24,406 nt of DNA from Carex sylvatica. Taxonomy: Eukaryota; Streptophyta; Magnoliopsida; Poales; Cyperaceae. Under the pieces are notes generated by a model. That model was given only the letters and a program-made list of their open reading frames with translations, was not told the DNA's origin and made no database searches. Both the position numbers and the translations under genes were made by a program. Shown here one piece after another: positions 10,683-20,045 of the stretch (position 1 is the stretch's first letter; every line of letters starts with the position of its first letter). The stretch spans positions 1-24,406 of the forward strand of contig CAXKVR010000352.1 of assembly GCA_964058845.1 (NCBI GenBank), read 5' to 3'.

Positions 10683-11066
10683 ACCCCTAAACCCTAAAAA
10701 CTAAACACTAAACCTTAGGGTTTAGGGTTTGGGGTTTAGGATTTAGGGTTTAGGGTTTATGGCTAAGGGCTTAGGGCTTAGGGTTTACGGTTTACGGTTT
10801 AGCATTTAGGGTTTAGGGTTTTTACTATAGGGTTTAGGTTTTAGGGTTTAGGGTCTAGGGTCTAGGGTTTAGGGATTAAGACTTATGGTTTAGGGTTTAG
10901 GGTTTCTACTATAGGGTTTGGGGTTTAGTGTTTAGGGTTCAGGGTTCAGGTGGCAGGGTTCAGGGTTCAGGGTTCATGGTTCAGGGTTTCTACCATAGGG
11001 TTTATGGTTTTTGGTTTGGAGTGTAGGATTTAGGGTTTAGGGTTTCTACTATAGGGTTTAGGGTTT
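10683..11066. repeat. Degenerate interstitial telomeric repeat tract (CCCTAAA then TTTAGGG)
   Basis: The first 30 or so bases are C-rich (ccctaaaccctaaa...ctaaacc). At about 10715 the strand switches, and the rest is G-rich ttaggg/tttaggg with many variants. One sub-block at about 10935-10987 is mostly ttcaggg. A punctuating phrase of the type tttctactataggg recurs near 10820, 10903, 10987 and 11043. The TTTAGGG unit is the standard plant telomere repeat. This tract is degenerate and flanked by satellite on both sides, so it is interstitial and not a chromosome end. Confidence 0.93.
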
Positions 11067-11562
11067 GGAGCACTCTGGCACGATAATAGGTCATTTACTA
11101 CCCTAATATAACACTCTAATTGAAGGTGTTTGGAGAACTCTAGTAGTGTCTCCAAATGACAAGATAATGGGGCATTTACAACCCAAATATAACGCTCCAA
11201 TTGAAAGTGTTTGGTGCACTCTTGTAGTGTCTCCAGATAGCAAGATAATTGGGTATTTACAATCCTAATACAAAACTCCATTTGAAGGTGTTTGGAGAAC
11301 TCTTGTAGTGTCTGTATATGGCAAGATAATATGACACTTGCAATCCTAATACAACACTCCAATTGAAGGTTTCTGCTGCCCACTAGTAGTGTATCCGGAT
11401 GACAACAGAAGAGGGTAGTTGTAACCCTAACACAACACTTATATTAAAGGTCTTTGTTGAACTCTAGTAGTGTCTCCAAATGGTAAGATAATATGGTAGT
11501 TACAACCCTAATACAACACTCCAATTGAAGGTCTTTACAGCACACTAGTAGTGTCTTCATAT
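11067..11562. repeat. Same 81-bp satellite in inverted orientation (about 6 monomers)
   Basis: The plus strand carries the reverse complement of the left array's monomer, for example agtagtgtctcc, caagataat and acaaccctaatacaacactcc in series. The block starts with ggagcactct directly after the telomeric gggttt and fades at about 11562. Copies here are more diverged from one another than those of the left array. The frame that is open in the left array is also open here on the minus strand, reflecting the 81-bp period. Confidence 0.92.
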
Positions 11563-11569
11563 TGAATAA

Positions 11570-12061
11570 CAGCAGCTTATTCATTCCGCAATAGATGACA
11601 TTAGTTGGAAGGTTGTTAGTACAGGGGAACTTTCAGTACAGTTTGCATGCAAAGCAATAAAATGGGGACCAATGTTGGCATTAGACCTTAGGCATATTTG
11701 CAAGTTAAAGGCACCACCAAGAATGTTCATCTTTATATGGTTGGTAATAAGGAATCACATTCTAACGCATGATAATAACAAGTGTCCAATGTGTAAAGCA
11801 GCTGCAGAATCAGTACATCATTTATTTAATATATGTGAGTACCCTAGAGAAGTTTATAGAAGACTAATCTTGGTACAACCATCACCAAATTCGCCAGCAA
11901 GACCGGTACTAAACATTATTGACAGTGAGCAGGTGGGATCGTTGACAGTGGCATAGAGAGCATTATTATTGATCATTCATTTCGTAGTTTGGAGAGAGAG
12001 ATATGCCAGGTCTTTTAAGGAGTCAGTAAAAGAACTAGAGGAATTGATTAGTGAGATTTGA
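11570..12061 (+). pseudogene. LINE (non-LTR retrotransposon) fragment: C-terminal zinc-binding zf-RVT region
   Basis: An open frame begins immediately after a TAA at the satellite edge, so the 5' part is missing. The translation opens with IDDISWKVVSTGELSV, continues through CKLKAPPRMFIFIW and then has a zinc-binding CPMC plus HHLFNIC. This is the pattern of the zf-RVT domain that follows reverse transcriptase in plant LINE-type polyproteins. A TAG at 11954-11956 interrupts it. The same frame then continues with IIHFVVWRERYARSF and a short Glu-rich tail to a TGA at 12059-12061, which also fits the family. Reverse transcriptase and endonuclease are absent. Following DNA to about 12240 may be the element's 3' tail, but no poly(A) end or target-site duplication was found. 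Confidence 0.75.
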
Positions 12062-12417
12062 TGGCAAGCACAGTTCTTCTTGTAAAATGAAAGTCAATGA
12101 CAACAAAGAAAAAAGAGACATCATCAAAAGAGGAAGGCAGCGAGAGGTACAAGCAAACTGGTACTGAGATGTATTTAGTGTAATAGAAGGATTTGATATA
12201 TTAACAAATAAACGGTAATATAATTAGAAAATGAAAATAGGATCAAGATTTTGCAAAATGATTCTTCTATGACTACTAACTCAAATCAAGAGATGGGAGA
12301 AGTCTGTCGTCTACCATTACTTGTAAATTCTATTATGTAGAGGTATAAAATGCTTCATTAATTAAATAGTTTGATTTGACCAAATTGGGATAGTTTTTGG
12401 GTCGTAGTGAGTAAATT

Positions 12418-12503
12418 CAACATAATTTGTTCAATTTTGACAACTAAAGTAGGATATTTTCAGCATAATTTGTTCAATTTTAACAAGTAAAGTAAGATAT
12501 TTT
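12418..12503. repeat. Two-copy 43-bp tandem duplication
   Basis: Positions 12418-12460 and 12461-12503 are nearly identical, sharing cataatttgttcaatttt and then aagta.gatatttt. It is a simple local duplication in non-coding DNA. Confidence 0.75.
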
Positions 12504-12897
12504 TTTTGCAGTGTTTAGTTAGAAAACTAAAGTGGACAAAATCACCATATCTGCTTCTCCTTTCTGCGATGAAGAAATTGGCTTTTCTCTTCCTCTGGTG
12601 AACGGAGTCATGCTTCCGTGCTCCGTCGATTCCTTATCTCCACCATTTGAAGTAGCCGATACAAGTTATTTTCTTTTAAATTTCTTTTAGTTTCTTGCTT
12701 TAGGATGACAGATACTTTTCCCAACTGTTGTATTGAATTTGCAATCACTTTCTACAAAGCATGGCACATTAATAGCAACCTGCTTTACCTATAGTTCAAA
12801 ATTTGAATTCGTTAATCAGTTTAATTTTTTTTCATGTTACAAGATTATTTCATACAAGTTATCATTAAACATTATTTTATATTAGGACCATTCTTTT

Positions 12898-13133
12898 ATG
12901 GATGATGAGATCGAGATGGAGGTAGATTTTTCTTGTGAAGATAATACAAAACAGAAGAGTGATAATGATCATGTCCTGTAAAGGCATGAAGTTTGCGTCA
13001 CTTGAAGAGTTTGAAAGTTTTTATCAACAAGCTTGTTAGTTTAGAGGGATATACGACACGAATAAGGATGCACTACTCTTCAACTTGTGAGGGAAGAAAA
13101 CATGATGATGCTATGGAGGATGCACCAACATGA
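12898..13133 (+). pseudogene. Remnant of a FAR1/FHY3-like (FRS) DNA-binding domain
   Basis: An ATG at 12898 opens a short acidic frame (MDDEIEMEVDFSCEDN...). After a frame change near 12977 the sequence reads GMKFASLEEFESFYQQAC, like the start of the FAR1 zinc-finger domain (typically G-M-x-F-x-S-x-E-x2-x-x-FY). A TAG follows. After another frame change the text reads TRIRMHYSSTCEGRKHDD, matching the later part of that domain. Two frame changes and at least one stop make it a dead copy. FAR1/FHY3 proteins derive from Mutator-like transposases, so this may be a former host gene or a transposon relic. The MULE transposase core and SWIM zinc finger are not visible downstream. Confidence 0.5.
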
Positions 13134-13150
13134 AGAGTCATAAAAAAATA

Positions 13151-13266
13151 TACTTTTGGTATAGGCATAGAAATGGTACATTTGGTATAGGTATAGAAAG
13201 GGTTACTCTTGGTATAGGCATAGAAAGAGTACTTTTGGTATAGGCATAAAGGGTACTTGGGGTATA
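13151..13266. repeat. Minisatellite, about 26-bp unit, four to five copies
   Basis: Units of the form tacttttggtataggcatag plus a short purine tail recur from 13151, 13177 and about 13203 onward and decay after about 13255. It lies just downstream of the broken FAR1-like sequence. Confidence 0.8.
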
Positions 13267-15300
13267 CTCTCCAACTTTTGGCATTTTAGTTTTTGTCATT
13301 TTCAATTTTTATTCTAAATTAGAGATGAATTTTTATGTTGCAAGCCTTATACTTGGTGTTGCAAAAATTCTTTAAGTGTTGCATCTGTATGCTATTATAA
13401 AATATTGTAGGGTGCAAATAGTAAAATTATTCATTGTTAGATACAGTGTTGCGTGTAGAGACCTTTGATGACCTTTTTTATGTCTATAACATAGAGTCAA
13501 TGTCTAGAGGTGTATCATAGTCCTAGGACTCTCAAAGTTCAGCTTTTAAAAAAATAAAAAACTAGTACATAGAAAACTCAGAACTGACAACATTTATAAA
13601 CACAAATTAAAAAGGGATCTAGGAGATAAATTTGACAAAAATGTTTCATGGGTTGATAAAGGACATCACCATTAACAAGCAGAAACAAATTTAATAATTT
13701 TTAGATTTTTCTACGATTTATGGTGATCTTCCGAATTTTAGATTCTGAAAGTTATAAAAACTGTATTATACCATGCTGGTACATAAGACTGTATCAAGAT
13801 TTCTACTCAGTTCAATAAACCAAAAAATCGTGCAATAAATCGTGCAATAAATCTTGGTTGTAGATTGAGTTTTATTGTAGATTTAGAAACCAAAAATACC
13901 TCATTTGGAATTATGGTCTATTTTATATGAAAAAGACAAATCAGCTTGGCATAATACTTCATTATTGTAATTGAGGCATAAACTAACCAAATCATTAATT
14001 TAAATATGTTGTTACAATAACAAGCATAGATGCGTAGCTACAAGAAAATAAAATTCACCCACTCATTTTCATTGTTTCTGTGAGCATCATCTTAATTAAA
14101 ACACTCAAAATATGCATATATGCCTTGACAACTCAAAATATGGTATCAGAAAATGGTAAATTAAAACACCCAATTTCACATCAATGCCATAATAAAAAGA
14201 AGAAAAAAAAAGCACAACATCAATGACATAATAAAAAGAGATTGTTTCGATTTCAACCTCTTTAATAAAATTAGAATTCATCATGCAAACTAAGATAACA
14301 AACACGTACATTTTACATAATAAAATGAATATTTATCAAAATGACATAAATTTCCTAGATAACTAAACAATAAAAGAATGAAGACAACTAATCCTGAACA
14401 TAAAAGTAACATCACATAGCACAACCAAAATACAATTTTTCATATATTGTTTACAATTATTCTCCACAAGACTTTGCTGATTCTTGAGATTGAGGGTCAC
14501 CTTAGCTATTCAATCACTATAATTAAAATGTACATGATGTCCACATTTATCTCTCAATTTTGTCTAATTTCATCTCCATTAACAAGAATGTCACTTGAGC
14601 CTACTATCGCACTATTAGAAATAACACATTATGGCATGGCATCGCATCACAGCCTGCATAGAGGTATGCAAATACTTGTCAAAAATGAGTTAGTGGGCAT
14701 GAAGAAACATAGCACAATATGGTTAATAACAAATACGATAACAAATCAAGAAGCACTTGGTACTGTGAAATGCTCTAAAAGCCAACAGTAGAAAGTATTT
14801 TCACTAATATAGTTCCTAGTTAGCAAAATTCAACATCTTTTGTAATCAACAATATAACAGTAATAGTTAGATATTACAATCAACGAGAAATGATCAGAGA
14901 CCAAACTAAAAGAAAACTTTGTTTTTTTATGCGAAACATTTTTTTTCTTTATTTTTTATTAAAAAAAGGGTACAAACCATTGAGTATTTGGTATGGATCT
15001 CAATTTCAGTCCAATCTCCTGATGAAGCCCAACCACCCTGTGACTGCCTTGTTGTTTATGTAATTATTCTACAAAGAAAATATTCAAATCTGACACTCTT
15101 TCTTTCTTCAAAACATAGATATATCAAAACATAGATATGATGAATATAACCCGATCAAATAAGTCTCTAAACTACCATTTGAAAGCATATAAGCTAAAAA
15201 TAATGTCCATTTAAAATAATATTGAACTCACTTATCTGTGAATAGAGATGGAATGAGGTAGAGTCAGTGCTCGTACTAGCATCAATACCGGATTTCTTTA
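13267..15300. other. AT-rich stretch without a recognisable gene
   Basis: Open frames exist (for example 14447-14791 plus and 14105-14311 minus), but their translations resemble no family I know, are rich in residues typical of AT-biased noise and lack splice or start context. A short direct repeat (cgtgcaataaat, twice) sits near 13830. At 15005-15070 the minus strand reads as a short open segment (KAVTGWLGFIRRLD then a stop), which might be an exon of the minus-strand gene remnant at 15472-15674, but no splice pairing could be confirmed. Confidence 0.5.
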
Positions 15301-15471
15301 CAGGTTCTTGAGAGTAGCTGGCACAAACTATAATTTATTGGGAACTTCCATACGTCAAAAAGCACAAAATTAAAAAAAAAATCAGCAAAGAAATTGATTT
15401 CTTCAGGAAAAAATCGAGGATAAATATGCTGAAGCAACGAAATTGAAAATAATCATGGAATAAATGAATAC

Positions 15472-15674
15472 CTCGACTTCGGCAAGGGTCATAGTTCCAA
15501 CGTGAACAAATGGACGTCTAGGATCGAGAAGGTGAACGTGAATGATGTACGCGAGATTGACATCCAAGAATGCCACATAGGAGAGAGCGAAGAGATGGCA
15601 GTGCTCAGCAAAATCTTAAACAAGCTCCGATCAGAGTGGTGATCTAAGAGGCAAGGGTTAGGGTTGAGGGCCAT
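15472..15674 (-). pseudogene. Possible first exon of an unrecognised host gene, frameshifted
   Basis: On the minus strand an ATG at 15674 has good plant context (gaagaaATGGCC) and is preceded by a pyrimidine-rich leader like a 5' UTR. The first about 21 residues read MALNPNPCLLDHHSDRSLFK. The initial frame then stays open but becomes Ser/Thr-rich and unconvincing. From about 15612 a second frame reads much more like protein (DFAEHCHLFALSYVAFLD..., ending LLDPRRPFVHVGTMTLAEVE). That frame ends exactly at a GAG followed by GTATTC, a possible splice donor. One missing base near 15613 would explain the switch. I do not recognise the product. It could be a decayed gene, a sequencing error in a live gene, or chance. 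Confidence 0.35.
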
Positions 15675-16615
15675 TTCTTCTTTCACACGGGAGTAACAAG
15701 AGCCTCTAATTGCTAAGAGATAGAGAGAAAGAGGGAGAACTGGAGTCGTCCAGTACTGAAAAATAACTTTTTGCGTTGAATTTTTCTTTTGATCTACACG
15801 ATTTTTGACTGAGATCAGATCGTCCAAAATTTGGGAGCATTTGGGAGTAGGCATACTTGGGTGCAGTGGAACCCTCCTCAAATTCAAATACCTTTTCATT
15901 AATTTCTTTAAATAAAATTGATGCACAATAATAACATAGGCCACATAATAAACTAAAACTAACATTTGAATGTTATAGAAGTAACTGCTTCTGGTCTACA
16001 AAATATTGTCGCACCTGACTCAGTTCCTGCGTTTCTTTAAATTTTTTTGTGTTGTTGCCTTCCACTTCTCAATTTTCCTAAGTTCTTCTTTCTATCATGT
16101 AAACTAAAATTTAGATGCCTAATCTATTGTTGAGGGGTTTATGATGGATGTTATCTATAGTTTATTTTTTATAAACTTGAATAAAATAGGATGAGAAAAT
16201 ATGATTGATTCATGATCTGTTCAAGTCCATGTTATTAAAATTGATTTCTTCCTATATTTTATACTACTAAGTCTATTCAATTAGTTCTATTAGTGTCATA
16301 TCATCTTTATTTTTAGTAAAGCTAAACAAAGATGTATTTGATCGATTGGATTTTCATGATCTATATATGTATATATATATTTAATTTGGATATATAATAT
16401 ATAGAAGACTCATGTTAAATATAAAAATATCATACAAGTTTGATTATCCATTCTAATTAGCAGTTAATCATGAAAACTTTGTGTCTTTCAAACAATAATA
16501 GTTGTATTTACGTAATTATTTATGTTAGACAATAGTTACTTCATAGAGTTTTGTTGTTCTCTGATCATGTATATTGAATTTTTTTTTTTAAAATAGTTGT
16601 TGCCACAAAAATTAG
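15675..16615. other. Non-coding AT-rich DNA
   Basis: Apart from the pyrimidine-rich leader next to 15674 and (TA)n runs near 16365-16380 and 16390-16400, nothing recognisable was found. The minus-strand frame that runs on to 15965 upstream of the ATG contains no motif. Confidence 0.5.
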
Positions 16616-17230
16616 GGGGAATTTCACGTATACCCCTCAAAAACATCAAAATTACGTATTCTCTCTCTAAATTTTGAAATTACGTATTTTCCTTTCTAAA
16701 CTTCGAAAACTCACATATTTACCTATTTGATTGTCTTTTATATTAAAACTCATTCTAAATTTATAAAATACTTATTTTACCCTTCATTAAAAGTATAAAA
16801 TACCCCATAGAACTCAAATTTGAATCTGAAGAGTTCCTCTACCGTCCAATCTGCGAGCATCGCAATAAGATTATTGTGTGTTCACTTCTTTTGATCAGTG
16901 TGCATCGCATTAAGATTTGTGCATATTGCTTCAATATTAGTGTGTGTTCGCTTCAAGATTCATGCTGATCTAGCGTGCACAGATCTTAAAGCCATACGGA
17001 CAGTAGAGAAACCTTTAGATTCAAATTGGAGTCAGATGAATATTTTATGCTTTTTAATAAAATGGTAAAATAGGTATTTTATAAATTTAGAGTGTGTTTT
17101 AATATAAAAGACAATCAAATGGGTAAATATGTGAGTTTTTGAAGTTTAGAGAGAAAAATATTTAATTTCAAAATTTAGAGGAGGGAATACATTTTTTTCA
17201 AGTATTTGCGGGGTATACGTGAAATACCCC
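16616..17230. mobile_element. 615-bp foldback MITE with arms of about 230 bp
   Basis: The left end, ggggaatttcacgtatacccc, and the right end read in reverse, ggggtatttcacgtatacccc, are nearly identical (shown here without adjoining bases). The inverted similarity continues through tctaaattttgaaatta, ctcacatatttac and gattgtcttttatattaaaa. With gaps it extends as far as about 16847 on the left and 16998 on the right. The middle 150 bp is unique and has no ORF. Flanks aaaaattag (16607-16615) and aaaaataaa (17231-17239) match at 7 of 9 bases, compatible with a 9-bp target-site duplication. Long inverted arms and a 9-bp duplication suggest the Mutator superfamily, but no transposase is present, so the family is an inference. 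Confidence 0.8.
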
Positions 17231-17459
17231 AAAAATAAAGTATGCATCATCATAGAGTCATATGTCATATGCATGGCATTTTTTTTCATAAGAAAGCAGT
17301 TAGACGTGCATATTATTGCCTATTTGGTTTGGGCATTAGTTTTCTATCCTAAATAAATAGAGAAACATTAGAAACAGAAGCATACAGCAACAGCTAAGCT
17401 TCATGCCACTTCACAAGTTATCACACTCTGCATTCACGGATCACAACAGTTCCTCCGCC

Positions 17460-17487
17460 GTAAGCATACAACTCCGTGTATGCTTAC
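17460..17487 (-). repeat. Terminal stem-loop of the second LTR
   Basis: Arms gtaagcataca and tgtatgcttac pair perfectly over 11 bp around a 6-base loop. On the minus strand ggcgg follows, then about 35 bases to the LTR end. It occupies the same place as the hairpin at 6603-6629 but shares little sequence with it. Confidence 0.8.
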
Positions 17488-18071
17488 AAGGCAGTTCAAC
17501 ATACACTCAGAAATACGCGACAAAAATATATACAACAAATAATATATAATAATCCAAGTACACGAGACTGGTACAAGTATAACATATCAAAGGTATCTCC
17601 TATGGATACCAACCGTCAGGTATGATATAGAGAGCGATACAACAAAATCAATACATATAACTATATACAACTCTAGTCAAATAACAAAAATAACGACTAT
17701 GATAAATGTGACATATACCGGGGCCTACTACTCGCGTGCCTCCCCAGATCCAGTCGCACCAAAATCTGTAAAAGTACCCAAAGGGTGGGGGTGAGAATTT
17801 CATTCTCAGTACGAATTTGCCACAATCAGGTTATTGGACTTGCAATCAGACTCTAATTTCACAAAATAAAATTCATACGAAATAATTTTCACAATTCTAT
17901 CACAATATATAAATGAATGCACATGCTTGACAACATATTATAAAATAAAATGCAACTAATGAAATTTTCAAAATGAAGTTCGAACGAGAACATAACAGGA
18001 TTAACTCATTTTAATAAGGCTAGTAGCACATATAGATGTTACACCGAGCTGGACCCTATTTATCTGACCCT

Positions 18072-18101
18072 CATCTGTAGGGTTACTGACACCTACAGAT
18101 G
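18072..18101 (-). repeat. Copy of LTR stem-loop 1 in the second LTR
   Basis: Arms catctgtagg and cctacagatg with a 10-base loop are identical to the arms at 5692-5721. The loop is tgtcagtaac here against tgtatgtaac there, read on the LTR sense strand. Confidence 0.75.
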
Positions 18102-18325
18102 TTCCACCTAGCTGGACCCTTTATCTGACACCCATCTGCAGTGTTTTGGCTTAACCATTTTCTAAGGTCTGGTTTGAAATCATAACTAAAAATTCACTTC
18201 AGAACTTAAGATATCGTAATATTCAATTGACCTTCCAAATGCATTATCACGTAAGATAATACTCGCGAGCCACAGACGTTACACACGAGTCACCCACAAA
18301 CACAAACACAATCACAATCAATATA

Positions 18326-18347
18326 ATATATATATATATATATAGTC
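18326..18347. repeat. (TA)n microsatellite in the second LTR
   Basis: A tatata run of about 22 bases lies next to the gtcaccc block. An equivalent run is present in the first LTR near 5366-5381. Confidence 0.8.
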
Positions 18348-19590
18348 ACCCACCACTCGTCCCAATCGGTACTGAAAAATCATGAGGGTCATTCACCTAA
18401 TGCGCCAGAAGGATCCTGGGATCAAAGTCAGCTATACAGCTCAACTTTGCAATTTCATTCACAGGGTCAAAGTCAGCTATACAGCTCAACTTCACCAATT
18501 CATTCTCAATAATTTTCAAAATCGACAATTTGTGGTTACTTTCAACCATAATCAGATCACAGAATAACAATTCAATTTGGTAACTAGACGAATATGCAAA
18601 TCAACTATATCACATGAATTCCAACAATTATGCAACAATCAAGCATTCAACATGACAATCGAGAAATAATCTAATTTATGAAAATAAAACATCAAACAAG
18701 TCCAAGAATTCCGCACCTGATTACGACGAGCGTATAGCAAAGTTATAGATCAGGTGTCTCGAATTGTCCCGCAAAGTCTTGCTCGACCGAGACTACACCT
18801 ATATTACACGTATTCATTTGGTTTAGGCTTGGTTCAATGGTCGGGAGGTTCAATTGGGTGACACGAGTTATTTTCTGTTTTCTTAACCGAATTTGCATAC
18901 CATTTTTATCGGTTTCCTTACTTAATACCTCTTAACCATCACACACTTTGTGATTCGGTTCTCTAAACCATATACTATCTCAATTTGGTAACAATTCATT
19001 TACTAGTTCACTAGTTTGGTTCCCGTAACAATTCAATTTACCGATTTGTTAAATCATGATTTGGTCGAAATTCAAATTAACCGATACATGTGCTAGCATT
19101 TCGAGATAGAAAGGTAACCCTACCAATTACAAGTCTATTTGGTCGGGTTAGCCTAATCAATCAACTACATTTTCAGATTTTCGAATTTGGTACCGAAAAC
19201 TCTAAAACTGAAAATCCCAAAATTGGGACGAAATCGAGAGAAAAATCGATAAATAACTAACAAGGAAGCTCAAAGGACTAGTCTACAAGAGTTTCAAGCA
19301 TAATTTTTGAGTTTAAAATGAAAATCCGAATAATCGAGAGAATCCGAGATTTCGAGAGAAAAAGGGAAAGAAACAATTGCCGAACAGAAGGGCTAGGAGA
19401 GATCTACGGCCAGTTTCTCGCTTCTACTTTCGATTTCTCAAGACTTTAGGCGGTTTGAGAAGGGGAGAGGGCTCTCTCCTTCTTTCTCTTCTTTTTTTGG
19501 CAGAACACACACAGAGAGGGGAAAGAGACGGAGGAGAAAGAGAGAATGGAAAAGAAAGAAAATCTGAGTTTTGTTAAAAATCTCTCTGAA

Positions 19591-19994
19591 TGCGGACGCA
19601 CTCGTTTTCAGTGCGGGTCGGCCACCCGCACTCAGCCTTTGTCAAAATTCAAACAGCATAGAAAAAATAGCAAAATACTCTAGTGCGGACGCACTCATTT
19701 TCAGTACGGGTCGGTCACCCGTACTCATCAATTGGACAGATTTTAGGATTTCAGAAAAATCACAGGAAATTCATGAGTGCGGACGCACTAAATTTCAATG
19801 CGGACGCACTTAGTACTTAGTCAATTTTTTTTATCAAAACGGCACTGAATCAAGAAAAGTCCGAGTCTAATGCGTCCGCATTTAAATTCAGTGCGGGTCA
19901 AGACACCCGCACTCAGGACTTAGTCAATTTTCAGAAAAAGAGCTGGGGTCAGTGCGGATCATCCATCCGCACTCACCACCAGTGTGGACGCACT
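19591..19994. repeat. Array of GC-rich palindromes, about ten units
   Basis: Short palindromes agtgcg-ga-cgcact or close variants lie at 19591, 19682, 19776, 19797, 19869 (in opposite orientation) and 19981. Longer hairpins with 9-base arms lie at 19610-19632 (agtgcgggt/acccgcact), 19703-19725 (agtacgggt/acccgtact), 19890-19913 (agtgcgggt/acccgcact) and 19951-19973 (agtgcggat/atccgcact). They alternate with AT-rich spacers, roughly one short plus one long per 90 bp in the better-preserved part. All are inside the second LTR near its 5' end. Confidence 0.85.
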
Positions 19995-20045
19995 GAGCCT
20001 ATAAAGTTTCAGAAACTCGTATTTTCGACGCGATTTCGATTCACA

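Larger units (their letters stand above)
17419..20045 (-). repeat. Second, diverged Tekay-type LTR (solo or truncated), about 2.6 kb
   Basis: Read on the minus strand it starts TGTGAATCG at 20045 and ends GAGTGTGATA at 17419; the terminal CA seems mutated to TA. In the same order as the LTR at 3561-6666 it shows a (TA)n tract, a gcgcatt...gaccctc block, gttaagccaaa.cactgcagatg, the catctgtagg stem-loop, ggtggaacatctg, ttctcaccc, and a terminal hairpin followed by ggcg. No gag, pol, primer site or polypurine tract flanks it, so it is probably a solo LTR. Flanking pentamers (caagt and gttga) do not match, so a target-site duplication is not seen. The ends are therefore approximate. Small ORFs inside are not credible genes. 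Confidence 0.75.

Noticed and set aside
10683..11066. Chromosome end-to-end fusion site
   Set aside because: The strand order is CCCTAAA then TTTAGGG, opposite to that expected for joined chromosome ends.
14447..14791. 114-residue plus-strand ORF
   Set aside because: No recognised motif, AT-biased composition, no splice or promoter context.
19377..19813. Plus-strand ORFs of 66 and 80 residues
   Set aside because: They lie antisense to the second LTR; one is only the palindrome array translated, giving a repetitive DALVFSAGR-type text.
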